DNA of 57,555 nucleotides from Actinomycetes bacterium (GCA_021828055.1 JAKATH010000004.1:1-57555); one strand, 5' to 3'; shown: positions 27,569 through 36,255, numbered from the stretch's first letter. A program made the numbers and translations. The notes: a model not told the origin generated them from the letters alone.

Positions 27569-28852
27569 CTAGGAGCACTCGACGAGGCGCCCCGTGAGCA
27601 GCTCGTCGTGGATCGCGCGCAGGTCCGCCGCCGCCCGGCGCCACGTGTAGCGCCGCGCGCGCAGCACCGCGGCGGTCGACTGGCGCTCCGCGACGAGCGG
27701 CTCCGCGGCGATGTGACGGACACGGCGGGCGAACGCCTCGGGGTCCGACGGCTCGACGAGGAAGCCGGTCCGTCCGTCGTCGACGAGCGTGGTGAGGCCG
27801 CCGACCGCGGACGCGACGACCGGGGTGCCGCATGCCGCCGCCTCGAGCGCGACGAGCCCGAAGGACTCCGAGCGGCTCGGCACGAGGCACACGTCGGCGG
27901 CGCGGTAGTAGGTCGAGAGCAGCTCGTGCGGTTGGGGAGGGACGAGCGCGACGTGGCGCTCGACCCCGAGCTCACGGACGAGCCGGAGGAGCCGGGCGTG
28001 CTCCTCGTCGCCGTGCGGCCCGCTCGGGCCGCCGACCACCACGAGCCGGAAGGGGGCGCCACGAGCCTCCTCGCCGTCGGCGCACAGGGCGGCGAGGGAG
28101 CGGACCGCCACGTCGATGCCCTTGAGCGGCTGGATGCGGCCGACCGTGAGGAGCACGGTCCCGTCGGGCGGGAGCCCGAGCGCGCGGCGCGCCTGGAGGC
28201 GGAACCCCGGACCGAAGAACGCGTGGTCGACCCCCGGGGCCACGACCGAGATGCGCGCCGGGTCGGCGCCGTAGAGCGCCACGATCTGGTCGGCCTCGAC
28301 GCTGCAGGACGCCAGCACGGCGTCGGAGCAGGCGATGATCGCCGACTCCGCCTCCGCGCGGCGGTGCGGCATGTCCGCCTCCACCTCTTCGGGCACGAGC
28401 TCGGCCTTCACCCGGTCGAGGGTGTGGAAGGTGGACACGAGCGGGAGGTCCAGCTCGTGCTTGATCGAGTGCCCCGCGAGCCCCGAGAGCCAGTAGTTCG
28501 CGTGCACGGCCTCGAACGGCCCCGCGTCCTGGTCGACGAGCGGCAGGCCGCCGTCGCCGGCCATCAGCTCGAGCACCCGCCCGGTGAACTCGTCCACGAC
28601 CTCGGGGAGGGCCTCCTTGGCGAGCGGCGCCTCCGGACCCGCGCGGACGTGGTGGACGCGGAACCCCGGCTCGACGTCCACCGCCAGGGGCAGGTCCCGG
28701 TCGTAGCTGCGGGTGAACACGTCGCAGCAGACGCCCGTCCGCGCGAGCGCCGTCGCGAGCTCGCGGACGTAGACGTTCATGCCGCCGCCGTCGCCCGTCC
28801 CTGGTTGGGCGAGGGGGGAGGTGTGGAACGAGAGCATCGCGAGACGGCGCAT
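27569..28852 (-). CDS. mshA: D-inositol-3-phosphate glycosyltransferase (mycothiol synthesis)
   Basis: GT-B family-4 glycosyltransferase transferring GlcNAc from UDP-GlcNAc to inositol-3-phosphate, the first step of mycothiol synthesis. The N-terminal donor and acceptor loop GTGDGGGMNVYVRELA is characteristic of MshA, and HANYWLSGLAGHSIKHELDL follows. The C-terminal nucleotide-sugar site is LVPSRSESFGLVALEAAACG. 427 residues, normal. The neighbouring ybjN-like gene and the mycothiol-dependent-type protein at the right edge support a mycothiol-producing cell. Confidence 0.9.
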   Translation of the reverse strand: MRRLAMLSFHTSPLAQPGTGDGGGMNVYVRELATALARTGVCCDVFTRSYDRDLPLAVDVEPGFRVHHVRAGPEAPLAKEALPEVVDEFTGRVLELMAGDGGLPLVDQDAGPFEAVHANYWLSGLAGHSIKHELDLPLVSTFHTLDRVKAELVPEEVEADMPHRRAEAESAIIACSDAVLASCSVEADQIVALYGADPARISVVAPGVDHAFFGPGFRLQARRALGLPPDGTVLLTVGRIQPLKGIDVAVRSLAALCADGEEARGAPFRLVVVGGPSGPHGDEEHARLLRLVRELGVERHVALVPPQPHELLSTYYRAADVCLVPSRSESFGLVALEAAACGTPVVASAVGGLTTLVDDGRTGFLVEPSDPEAFARRVRHIAAEPLVAERQSTAAVLRARRYTWRRAAADLRAIHDELLTGRLVECS

Positions 28853-28864
28853 GCCCGGGTGAGC

Positions 28865-29344
28865 CTAGCGGCCACCCCCGGCGGCTCCTTCTGGCGACTC
28901 TTCGCGCCCCCCCGACTGGTCGGACCCGGTCGCGGCGCCGGCCGGCGGTCCTGGGAAGTGGGCCTCCTCGTCGTCGAGGTCGCCCCCGAGGTCGGGGTCG
29001 TGCTCTCGGCGGAACGACCGGTAGATCTGCACCAGCGCCTGCTTCTGGCTCTCCGCGAGGTGGGGGTCGGCGCGGATGTGCGTGACCAGGTCCGCGTCGT
29101 CGCCGGGCGGGTCGAGGATGCCGGCCTGCACATAGAGGGTCTCGGCGGAGATCCGCAGCGCCTTCGCGATCTGGTGGAGGATGTCCGCCGACGGGCGGCG
29201 GAGCCCGCGTTCGATCTGGCTCAAGTACGGGTTCGAGATGCCCGCGAGCTCCGACAGCCTCCGCAGCGACAACCGGGCGCCTGAGCGTTGCTCCCGGATG
29301 AACGACCCCAGGTCGCGCCAGCGGTCGACCGGATCCCGTGCCAC
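28865..29344 (-). CDS. XRE-family helix-turn-helix regulator
   Basis: 159 residues. The helix-turn-helix spans about residues 12-70: LGSFIREQRSGARLSLRRLS, AGISNPYLSQIERGLRRPSA, then LHQIAKALRISAETLYVQAG. The C-terminal half is acidic and Gly/Ser-rich with no recognised sensor domain. The GTG start at 29344 gives normal XRE spacing. It lies 12 bp before mshA and 79 bp after sodX on the same strand, so it could regulate either, but no operator is evident. Confidence 0.85.
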   Translation of the reverse strand: MARDPVDRWRDLGSFIREQRSGARLSLRRLSELAGISNPYLSQIERGLRRPSADILHQIAKALRISAETLYVQAGILDPPGDDADLVTHIRADPHLAESQKQALVQIYRSFRREHDPDLGGDLDDEEAHFPGPPAGAATGSDQSGGREESPEGAAGGGR

Positions 29345-29423
29345 CGTCCGAGCGTACCGAGTGCCCGCCGGGGCGCGTCAGCCCGTGCTCGGGACACGAA
29401 GAGCGGGGGGCGCGAGGGCCTGG

Positions 29424-29978
29424 TCAGGCACCGGCAGAGGTGTCGCACGTGCCGCTCTCGGAGGGCGGCCGCCGCCGCACGCGGCCGGCCCGGCCGGGGG
29501 GCGCGTACCGATAGCAGGCACGTCCCCACACGTCGAGGCGGTCGACGGGCCCGAAGCTCCTGCTGTCGGTGCTCTCGGCGACGTTGTCGCCGGCGACGGT
29601 CACCCACACCTCGCCCGCGGTGAGGACGCGCTTCACGAGCAGGAGGTCGGGCTCGCGTGGATCGCTGAGCGCGACGACGTCCCCAGGCCAGAGGGGCCAC
29701 CACCGCGGCAGCCGCACGACGAGCAGCCGGTCACCGGGGTCGAAGGTCGGCGCCATGCTCCGGCCCTCGACCACGACCCGGCGCGTACCGCGCCGCACGG
29801 CGACCACGGCCGCCGCGACGAGCCCGAGCGCGCCGACCACGATCGACCCGACCACCCCCGCCGCGAAGAGGAGCGCGAGTCGCCGAGCCGGCAGGCGGAG
29901 GGGTTGGCGGGCGGGCGGAACGGGCAGGTGGAGGGGCCCGTGGACGGGCCGGGCGGGCGGGCGGGCGAAGCTCCGCAT
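29424..29978 (-). CDS. sodX: Nickel-SOD maturation protease (S26 signal-peptidase-like)
   Basis: Membrane-anchored serine protease of the S26 family expected to cut the pro-peptide of Ni superoxide dismutase so that its N-terminal histidine can bind nickel. With the ATG at 29978 the protein has 184 residues: a Pro/Arg-rich head, one transmembrane helix (about 35-61), then the catalytic Ser74 in EGRSMAPTF and Lys116 in PDLLLVKRV. AGDNVAESTDSRSFGPV is the usual third box. It is divergent from sodN 151 bp away, the family's standard pairing. A slightly longer start (GTG a few codons up) is possible. Confidence 0.88.
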   Translation of the reverse strand: MRSFARPPARPVHGPLHLPVPPARQPLRLPARRLALLFAAGVVGSIVVGALGLVAAAVVAVRRGTRRVVVEGRSMAPTFDPGDRLLVVRLPRWWPLWPGDVVALSDPREPDLLLVKRVLTAGEVWVTVAGDNVAESTDSRSFGPVDRLDVWGRACYRYAPPGRAGRVRRRPPSESGTCDTSAGA

Positions 29979-30059
29979 CGAGCACACCCGGGAGGGCCGC
30001 CGCGTCCGCTCGCCACCCCGGCGGCGGCGACTGCGCTGGCCATGGGACGGGCTGGATAG

Positions 30060-30092
30060 TGTGCACTCGACGGACATCCCCCCACTGTGCAC
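30060..30092. promoter_or_regulatory. Paired TGTGCAC sites in the sodX-sodN intergenic region
   Basis: TGTGCAC occurs at 30060-30066 and again at 30086-30092, centre to centre 26 bp, upstream of sodN. GATAGTGT overlapping the first copy could serve as a -10 element. A nickel- or redox-responsive regulator is a reasonable guess. It does not match the Streptomyces Nur box (TTGCAA-type), so this is only a candidate. Confidence 0.3.
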
Positions 30093-30129
30093 GACAGGCC
30101 ACCCCCGTGCCGGACGAAAAGGAGCCCCC

Positions 30130-30549
30130 ATGCGCATGCTCGACCGATTGCTCACCGCCGTCGACCGGATCCGTCCCCCTGCTGTCGCCCACGCGCACTG
30201 CGACCTGCCCTGCGGAGTGTACGACCCCGCGCAGGCACGCATCGAGGCAGAGTCGGTCAAGGCGATCCAGGAGAAGTTCAACGCGTCCAGCGACGAGCAG
30301 TTCAAAGAGCGTGCCGTCCAGATCAAGGAGCAGAGGGCTGAACTGGTGAAGCACCACCTGTGGGTGCTGTGGACGGACTACTTCAAGCCCGAGCACCTCG
30401 AGAAGTTCCCGCAGCTCCACGAGCTCTTCTGGGCGGCGACCAAGACCGCCGGCGAGTCCAAGAAGACGACCGACGTCGCGGTCGGCCAGCGCCTGCTCGA
30501 CCAGATCGCCGAGATCACAAAGATCTTCTGGGAGACGAAGAAGGGCTGA
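30130..30549 (+). CDS. sodN: Nickel superoxide dismutase
   Basis: Disproportionates superoxide using nickel held in the N-terminal hook of the mature protein. The hook motif HCDLPCGVYDP is intact; ligands correspond to His23, Cys24 and Cys28 of the precursor. The first 22 residues (ending VAHA) are the pro-peptide expected to be removed by SodX. 139 residues, slightly above the Streptomyces protein. The ATG at 30130 has AAGGAG five bases upstream. The alpha-helical remainder (KHHLWVLWTDYFKPEHLEKF) is typical. Confidence 0.97.
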   Translation: MRMLDRLLTAVDRIRPPAVAHAHCDLPCGVYDPAQARIEAESVKAIQEKFNASSDEQFKERAVQIKEQRAELVKHHLWVLWTDYFKPEHLEKFPQLHELFWAATKTAGESKKTTDVAVGQRLLDQIAEITKIFWETKKG

Positions 30550-30705
30550 ACCCGGCATCTCGGCGTCGGGTTCCTCGCAGTCCCCGGCGCGAGCCCCTCG
30601 GCAGATCCCCTCGATGCACGCACGGATCCTCCGAGGTGGGGGGAGAATCCAATCGACGCACCCGGTTGCGGCGCGGTGACCAGACACTCCCGAAGTGGTG
30701 CCGGC

Positions 30706-31845
30706 TCACGTGGCTCTGCGACCCGCCACTGTCCCGCGCGCCTCTGTCCGACCCGCCTCTGTCCGGCCCGCCACTGTCCCGCGCGCCTCTGTGCGACCCG
30801 CCACTGTCCCGCACGAGCTGGTCGCGTCCCGTGCGCCGGTCCCGCCTCTTGCGCCGCGTGTGACCCGCTCGTCGTGGTGCTGGCGTCCACGGTGGCCGTT
30901 GGGCTCGACGAGGAGGAGGAGATCGCCAGGGCGCACCTCCGGATCGTCAGCGACGCCGAGAGACACGAACGAGCCGCGTACGACCCCGAGAACCAGTTCG
31001 CGTCGGGACTCGCGCACCGCGCTGAGCAGGCGGGGTGGCTCATCGGGCTCGACCTCGTGCTCGACCAGCCGGTGCCCATCGCTGCGGACGAGGTGCATGA
31101 GCACCTCGCCGGCGTGCGGAGCCTCGAGCCCTTTCGCGACGGTGTGCCCCGTGAGGTCGTCAGGAGAGAGAACCTGGAGGACACCCAGGTCCTTCAGCGC
31201 TGGGATGAGGCGGCTCGAGCTCACCAGCGCAGTGACGGGGACGCCCGGCGCCTCCTGGCGCACCATCACGGCGGCGACGAGGACGTCCCCGTCGTTCTCC
31301 GCGGCGATGAGGACCCTCGACGCCCCTTCGGGGCGCCCGCGAGCGAGCACGCCTTCGGAGGTCGGGTCTCCCTTGATCAGGTGGACCTGGTGCGGCACGT
31401 TGGATGGATCGACGTCCGCGACAAGGACGACCGCTTCACCCGCGTGTTGCAGCTCCTTCAGCACGATCGGGATCGCGGGGTGCATCCCGAGGACCAGAAC
31501 GTACGAGCCTTCCGGAAACCTTGCTCCGATGTCCAATAGCCTTCTCACTCCTCTCGTCACTGCCGACCCCGTGATGACAGCGAATGCACCTGCGAGCAAC
31601 GGAATCGTCGTCAGCATGACGAGAGATGCGACGATCCGGCCCGAGGCGTTCTTCGGGGTCACGTCTCCATAGCCGACGGTCGTCGCCGTGGTGATCGCCC
31701 AATACCAGCCCGTCGTGACGGGCAGGTGCTGAGTTGCGGCGAACGCCGCGCCACCGACCACGATGAAGAAGACCGCAGCGCCGATCAGCACGAAAGCGTG
31801 CCGATGAGGTCTGATGGTCAGCAGCCTGACGAGAAAGAGCGGCAT
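30706..31845 (-). CDS. Two-helix potassium channel with RCK/TrkA-N domain
   Basis: Membrane K+ channel of the KtrAB/Kch-like type: outer helix (about 16-35), pore loop with the selectivity filter TTVGYGD (near 55-61), inner helix (about 70-90), then a cytoplasmic nucleotide-binding RCK region (YVLVLGMHPAIPIVLKEL) and a C-terminal TrkA-C-like part ending VRPGDLLLLVEP. The last 40 of 379 residues are low-complexity, built from GTVAG and RTEAR pentapeptides encoded by 15-bp tandem repeats at 30719-30808. ATG start at 31845. It ends convergent with sodN. Confidence 0.9.
   Translation of the reverse strand: MPLFLVRLLTIRPHRHAFVLIGAAVFFIVVGGAAFAATQHLPVTTGWYWAITTATTVGYGDVTPKNASGRIVASLVMLTTIPLLAGAFAVITGSAVTRGVRRLLDIGARFPEGSYVLVLGMHPAIPIVLKELQHAGEAVVLVADVDPSNVPHQVHLIKGDPTSEGVLARGRPEGASRVLIAAENDGDVLVAAVMVRQEAPGVPVTALVSSSRLIPALKDLGVLQVLSPDDLTGHTVAKGLEAPHAGEVLMHLVRSDGHRLVEHEVEPDEPPRLLSAVRESRRELVLGVVRGSFVSLGVADDPEVRPGDLLLLVEPNGHRGRQHHDERVTRGARGGTGARDATSSCGTVAGRTEARGTVAGRTEAGRTEARGTVAGRRAT
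30719..30808. repeat. 15-bp tandem repeat encoding the channel C-terminal tail
   Basis: Six 15-bp units alternate between CGACCCGCCACTGTC-like and CCGCGCGCCTCTGTC-like versions. Read on the minus strand they give alternating Gly-Thr-Val-Ala-Gly and Arg-Thr-Glu-Ala-Arg blocks at the end of the potassium channel. The frame is preserved. Confidence 0.9.
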
Positions 31846-32211
31846 GGGTCCCCTCTGTGCGCCGGGAGGGTAGCCGCAGTTCGGGCCACACAGGTCGCGG
31901 GTCGTCCTCGCAGAGGGCTTGCGGAGCCGGCGACGGGGCGCTTCGACACTGGCCGGCGACGACCACGTGGTGCGCCGGTGCGGCCACGACGCTCGTTGCA
32001 GGCGAAGCGGTGGTGTCGGAGATGACCGAGACTCGGGGACCGTCGAACGGCAAGGTCAAGGTGCGCTCGGACGGCCTCCCCGGCGGCAAAGCCGCCGAGC
32101 GGGGTACCGGTCCTGAACAACCGACGCGGCACGGGTCGGCCAGAAGTCTCCGTCGCACACCCGACATCGCCCCGACTGCCGGGCTCTCGCCTCCGAGATC
32201 GAGCAGTGGGC
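31846..32211. other. Intergenic stretch, no gene recognised
   Basis: 366 bp between the PRC-barrel gene and the potassium channel, both on the minus strand. I see no convincing reading frame. It should hold the 3' untranslated end of the PRC-barrel transcript, including the hairpin at 32081-32097, and the potassium channel promoter. Confidence 0.5.
32081..32097 (-). terminator. Hairpin downstream of the PRC-barrel gene
   Basis: CGGCGGC-AAA-GCCGCCG is a perfect 7-bp stem with a 3-base loop, 115 bp after the stop of the minus-strand PRC-barrel gene. There is no U-run, as is common in high-GC actinobacteria. The distance makes its role as the terminator uncertain. Confidence 0.35.
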
Positions 32212-32874
32212 TCAGGCGAGTCGTTCGAGGTCGACGGGGGGCAGCTCGCCCACCTCCTTCTTCGTCAGCGTCAGGTGGACGCCGTCGTCGACAACGGTCT
32301 TCACCGCGCTGATCGGGATCGCGACCTCTTTCTTCCCCCACACATGCCCCTCGCCGAGAAGGACGTGGGAAACCTGGCCACCGGGGCCGACGACCAGGCC
32401 GTAGACGTGGCCGACGGGGCCGTCCGAGGCGTGGACGGGTTGACCGCTCGACACCTCGCCTTCGCCGGCCGCGAGATTGTCCTCGGTGACCGCGTGCGGC
32501 TTGACACGGACTGGACCGAGGAACCCGGTGCCCATCGACCCGGCCAGCGCCAGGCCGCGCATCCCGAACAGAGGGAGCGAGAGTGAGGACGCCGCGGGCT
32601 CCGGGTCGAAGCCGGGTGTGACGTCGGTCTCTTCGGCACTGTCGAGCGCCTCGAACCGCTCCATCGTGCAGCTGAGCCGGATCTCGTGCGGGATCGTGGC
32701 CTCGACGAGGCCGATCGGGACGAGCCGTGGCATTGCGTCCCCGTGCATCGTCGCGACCACGAGGTGGGTGACCGCCTCCTTTTCCGAGTCGATCACGATG
32801 CGCCGCAGCTTGCCGCACTCGCCGTCCTGGCAGTGGACGGCGGCTCCGATCGTGAGCTCGGTGGCGTCGCTCAT
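32212..32874 (-). CDS. PRC-barrel domain protein
   Basis: 220 residues with two PRC-barrel-like halves: GAAVHCQDGECGKLRRIVID near the N-terminus and VHASDGPVGHVYGLVVGPGG near residue 150, joined by a Ser/Ala-rich linker. The family is found in photosynthetic reaction-centre H subunits, RimM and many stand-alone stress-associated proteins. No catalytic residues are evident, so the function is unassigned. The ATG start at 32874 follows a GGGGGG-type ribosome site. Confidence 0.8.
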   Translation of the reverse strand: MSDATELTIGAAVHCQDGECGKLRRIVIDSEKEAVTHLVVATMHGDAMPRLVPIGLVEATIPHEIRLSCTMERFEALDSAEETDVTPGFDPEPAASSLSLPLFGMRGLALAGSMGTGFLGPVRVKPHAVTEDNLAAGEGEVSSGQPVHASDGPVGHVYGLVVGPGGQVSHVLLGEGHVWGKKEVAIPISAVKTVVDDGVHLTLTKKEVGELPPVDLERLA

Positions 32875-33017
32875 CGGTCCCCCCTTTCCGTATTCGCGGG
32901 CTCATGGCCATGATCGGAACCCGACAGAGTGGTGCTGGCCGGCCACCACCTCGACCGGTGCATCCTGGCATGTCGAGCCGGTGACGTACGGGCGGACGAG
33001 CGGCCGGACAGCCGGAG

Positions 33018-33257
33018 CTACTCCCTTCGGGGCCCGCGGTGCTGCGGGCACCGCATGAGGACCGGGTCCTCTTCGAGGTCGCGGTCGTCGACGGACGTTC
33101 CGCACACCTCGCAGGTGCCGTACGAGCCGTCGTCGAGCGAGCCGAGCGCGCGGTCCACGCCGTCGAGCAGCCGCTCCGCCGCCCGAAGGAGCGCTCGATG
33201 CTCGTCCGCGACGAGCCCATCGTCGGCTGCTGGAGCTCCTGGGTCTGCGGCGGGCAC
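33018..33257 (-). CDS. Small DksA/TraR-type zinc-finger protein
   Basis: 79 residues. A helical N-terminal half (ALLRAAERLLDGVDRALGSL) is followed by DDGSYGTCEVCG and a second half-site RCPQH, the C4/C3H zinc-finger layout of DksA/TraR proteins. DksA proper is about 150 residues, so this is a short member and probably lacks most of the coiled coil. GTG start at 33257. Binding to RNA polymerase is possible but unproven. Confidence 0.75.
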   Translation of the reverse strand: MPAADPGAPAADDGLVADEHRALLRAAERLLDGVDRALGSLDDGSYGTCEVCGTSVDDRDLEEDPVLMRCPQHRGPRRE

Positions 33258-33356
33258 CGACGCGGCACCCTAGTCCGAGTCGTCGCGTCGCTCGCGGCAC
33301 TCGCGTCGGTCGATCCAGACCGAGGTCCTGGCGCCGGCGGTTCGTAGGCTGTCAGG

Positions 33357-34805
33357 GTGACCAGCGCGCAGCTCGACGACGGGGCCGGGCACGGCCGACC
33401 AGGCTCCCCTCCAGGCCAGGGCCATGCGGCCCGACCGCTCCTCCAGGCAGTGGGTGCTGGGGTGCAGCTGGCGTGCATCGACGGCGTCGAGCGTCCCTAC
33501 GTGGACCTCGACTGTGCGGCGTCGACCCCTTCTTCCGTCGCGGTCGCCGCCGCGGTCAATGGCCTCCTCCCGAACTACTCGAGCGTCCACCGGGGCGCAG
33601 GGTTCAAGTCGAGGCTGTCGACCGCCGCCTATGAAGCCGCCCGCCAGCTCGCGCTGCGACACGCGGGGCGGAGCGCAGGGACCGACACGGCGGTCATCTG
33701 CCGCAACACCACCGAGGCGTTGAACCACCTCGCCTTCCGGCTGCGCCTCGAGCGCGACGACGTAGTGCTCACCACCGTCGTCGAGCACCATGCGAACTTG
33801 CTGCCGTGGGCGCGATTCGCGCGCCGCCGGTACGTCGAGTGCGGCACGGACGGCACGTTCGACGTCGAAGACGTCGTGGCCGGGCTCGACGCGAGACCGG
33901 TGCCCAGGGTGCTCGCGCTCACCGGCGCGTCCAACGTCACCGGCTGGGTCCCACCGGTCGAGGAGATCTGCGACGCGGCGCACGCCAGGGGGGTACGGGT
34001 CGTGCTCGACGCGGCGCAGCTCGCGCCGCACCTCCCCGTGCCAGCTGGGCCGGACTTCGTCGCCTGGAGCGGGCACAAGATGTACGCTCCCTTCGGCGCT
34101 GGCGTACTCGTCGGGCCGCTCGACGCGTTCACCGACGGCGAGCCATTCCTCGCGGGCGGCGGCGCGGTGGAGCTGGTCGATCTCGACGAGGTGTTGTGGA
34201 CGGACCCTCCTGAGCGAGAGGAGGCGGGCTCGCCCAACGTCGTCGGCGCGGTGGCGCTCGGCGCGGCGGTCGAGGAGCTCGGAGCGATCGGCTGGGACGC
34301 GATCTCCGGGCACGATGCCGCGCTCGCGGCTCACCTCCGCCGCGGGCTCGACGACCTCGACGGTGTGCAGCTGCTCGGTCCGCCTCCCGACGTCGAGACC
34401 CTCGCGGTCGCGACGTTCACGGTCGACGGCATGCACCACGGCCTCGTCGCCGCAAGGCTTGCGACCGAGTTCGGCATCGGCGTGCGTCACGGCTGCTTCT
34501 GCGCGCACCCTTACCTCACCCGGCTTCTCGGCGTCGGCAGTGACGGCATCGCGGAGGCGAGGTCCCAGGTGCTGCGCGGCGATCGTCGTCACATTCCCGG
34601 CGCGGTCCGCGCGAGCACTGGGCTCACGACCACCCTCGCGGACGTCGACGTCTTCTTCGCCGCGCTGAGGCACGTGATCTCGGGCTCGCCGGCGCCCGTG
34701 GACTACGTGCAGGACGCGGTCACCGGCGACTTCTTCCCTGCGTCCGACCGGAGCGGCTGGTGGAGCCCGGCAGGTGGCGCGGGCGGCGGATGCGCACGCG
34801 GATAG
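33357..34805 (+). CDS. Class V aminotransferase, cysteine desulfurase-like
   Basis: PLP-dependent fold type I enzyme of the SufS/CsdA class. The PLP lysine is in VAWSGHKMYAPFGAGVLVG. Also present are VLTTVVEHHANLLPWAR, LALTGASNVTGWVPP and a cysteine region GVRHGCFCAHPYL in the position of the SufS catalytic loop. 482 residues from the GTG at 33357, about 60 longer than SufS. No suf or isc genes are nearby, so the substrate is uncertain: cysteine desulfurase, or another beta-eliminating or aminotransferase activity. It is followed by a 14-bp repeat array. Confidence 0.85.
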   Translation: MTSAQLDDGAGHGRPGSPPGQGHAARPLLQAVGAGVQLACIDGVERPYVDLDCAASTPSSVAVAAAVNGLLPNYSSVHRGAGFKSRLSTAAYEAARQLALRHAGRSAGTDTAVICRNTTEALNHLAFRLRLERDDVVLTTVVEHHANLLPWARFARRRYVECGTDGTFDVEDVVAGLDARPVPRVLALTGASNVTGWVPPVEEICDAAHARGVRVVLDAAQLAPHLPVPAGPDFVAWSGHKMYAPFGAGVLVGPLDAFTDGEPFLAGGGAVELVDLDEVLWTDPPEREEAGSPNVVGAVALGAAVEELGAIGWDAISGHDAALAAHLRRGLDDLDGVQLLGPPPDVETLAVATFTVDGMHHGLVAARLATEFGIGVRHGCFCAHPYLTRLLGVGSDGIAEARSQVLRGDRRHIPGAVRASTGLTTTLADVDVFFAALRHVISGSPAPVDYVQDAVTGDFFPASDRSGWWSPAGGAGGGCARG

Positions 34806-34833
34806 CCGTTCCCGCCGCAGCCGGCTCCCTCCG

Positions 34834-34944
34834 CCCGGTACCTGTTGCCCGGTACCTGTTGCCCGGTACCTGTTGCCCGGTACCTGTTGCCCGGTACCTG
34901 TTGCCCGGTACCTGTTGCCCGGCACCTGTTGCCGGTACCTGTTG
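34834..34944. repeat. 14-bp tandem repeat array, eight copies
   Basis: Seven consecutive 14-bp units CCCGGTACCTGTTG (34834-34931; the seventh has GGCACC for GGTACC) are followed by a 13-bp copy lacking one C (34932-34944). The array lies between the stops of two convergent genes. Each unit has a GGTACC palindrome. With a 14-bp period it could not be in frame in a gene. There are no unique spacers, so it is not a CRISPR. Confidence 0.95.
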
Positions 34945-35037
34945 CCCGGGGCTCGCGACGAAAGCGGCGGAGAAGACGGCGATCGCCTGGCGTAGCGCCT
35001 CCACGTGACGAACGCACGCCCACGGCTCGTCCGGAGG

Positions 35038-36255
35038 TCACACGCGAGGCTGGGCCCGCTCCTCGAGCTCCCACGGGGAGCCGTGGGCGTTCAGCAGGTC
35101 GAGGAACGGCTCGGCAGGAAGCGCCTCGGGCCCGAGCACGCCGACGCCGTCCCATGCACGCGTCTCGAGCAATTCGAGCGCCACGACCGGGTTGACAGCC
35201 GTCTGCCACACGACCGCCTGCGAGCCGAACCCGGCCATCGACCACTCGTTGTCGACGGCGTGGTAGAGGTAGACCTCACGTGGTGAACCGTCGGTGCCCG
35301 TCCCTCGCACCCACGTCCCTGCGCACGTCACACCTGACATCAGCTCGCCGAGCGTCGCCGGATCGGGCAAGCACGCCGCCACCACGTCCCGCGGCGACAC
35401 CTCCAGCGCGCCGACCTTGACCGGCGAGGTCGAATCCAACCCCAGCTTGTGCAGCGTCTGCAGCACCTCGACGAAATCGTGCCCGAGCCCGTACTTGAAC
35501 GTCACGCGGCCCGCATCGAGCCACCGGGGGATCAGCAGCACCTCCTCGTGCTCGACGTTGACGCACTCGAGAGGGCCGATCCCGGCCGGGAACGCGAACA
35601 CCTCGGGCTCGCTGAAGGGCTCGGTGACGTACCAGCCCTTGGCGCGGTCCCAGACGACAGGGGGGTTGAGGCACTCTTCGATCGTCGTCCAGATCGAGAA
35701 CGTGGGGGCGAAGTCGTACCCGCGCACCGTCAAGTTGGCTCCGTCGCGTACGCCGACCTCGTCCATCGTCGAGAACAGGCGGTCAGCGGCGTAGCGAGCG
35801 AAGACGTCCGACAGCCCGGGCTCGACGCCGATCCCGCACAGGGCGAGCTGCCCGCGACGCTCCCACTCCTCGGCCATGGCGAACTGCTCGTCGCCGAGCT
35901 TGACGCCAGGAGTGCGGAACGGGTCCTGCGGGTGAGGACGGGAGAGCGACATGGCCATGTCGAGGTAGGTGGCTCCCGCCTCGAGCGCGGCACGGAAGAT
36001 GGGCATGACGAAGCGGGGGTCGACGGCGTTCAGGACGGCGTCGCAGCGCTCGGTCCGGATCAGCTGGATCGTCGCCTGCTCGTCACGAGCGTCGAGCCCT
36101 ACCGCCACGAAGCGTTCTCCTGCGCCCGCGACAGCCCGTCTCGCGCGCGCCACGTCGTAGTCGGCGACCACGACACGCTCGAACAGCTTCCAACGATCCA
36201 CGGTACGGACAACGGCAGAGCCGACCCCGCCCGCGCCGACCACCAGCACTCGCAC
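35038..36255 (-). CDS. Saccharopine dehydrogenase-like NAD(P)-binding oxidoreductase
   Basis: 405 residues. The N-terminal Rossmann motif is VLVVGAGGVGSAVVRTVDRW, followed by family features DAVLNAVDPRFVMPIFRAAL, ATYLDMAMSLSRP and CGIGVEPGLSDVFARYAADR. Members act on saccharopine, carboxy(nor)spermidine or related amino acids; nothing here fixes the substrate. GTG start at 36255. It stands alone, convergent with the aminotransferase. A shared amino-acid or polyamine role with that neighbour is possible but speculative. Confidence 0.85.
   Translation of the reverse strand: MRVLVVGAGGVGSAVVRTVDRWKLFERVVVADYDVARARRAVAGAGERFVAVGLDARDEQATIQLIRTERCDAVLNAVDPRFVMPIFRAALEAGATYLDMAMSLSRPHPQDPFRTPGVKLGDEQFAMAEEWERRGQLALCGIGVEPGLSDVFARYAADRLFSTMDEVGVRDGANLTVRGYDFAPTFSIWTTIEECLNPPVVWDRAKGWYVTEPFSEPEVFAFPAGIGPLECVNVEHEEVLLIPRWLDAGRVTFKYGLGHDFVEVLQTLHKLGLDSTSPVKVGALEVSPRDVVAACLPDPATLGELMSGVTCAGTWVRGTGTDGSPREVYLYHAVDNEWSMAGFGSQAVVWQTAVNPVVALELLETRAWDGVGVLGPEALPAEPFLDLLNAHGSPWELEERAQPRV

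Noticed and set aside
34834-34944. Possible CRISPR array
   Set aside because: The units are 14 bp, contiguous, with no variable spacers, and no cas genes are in the window.
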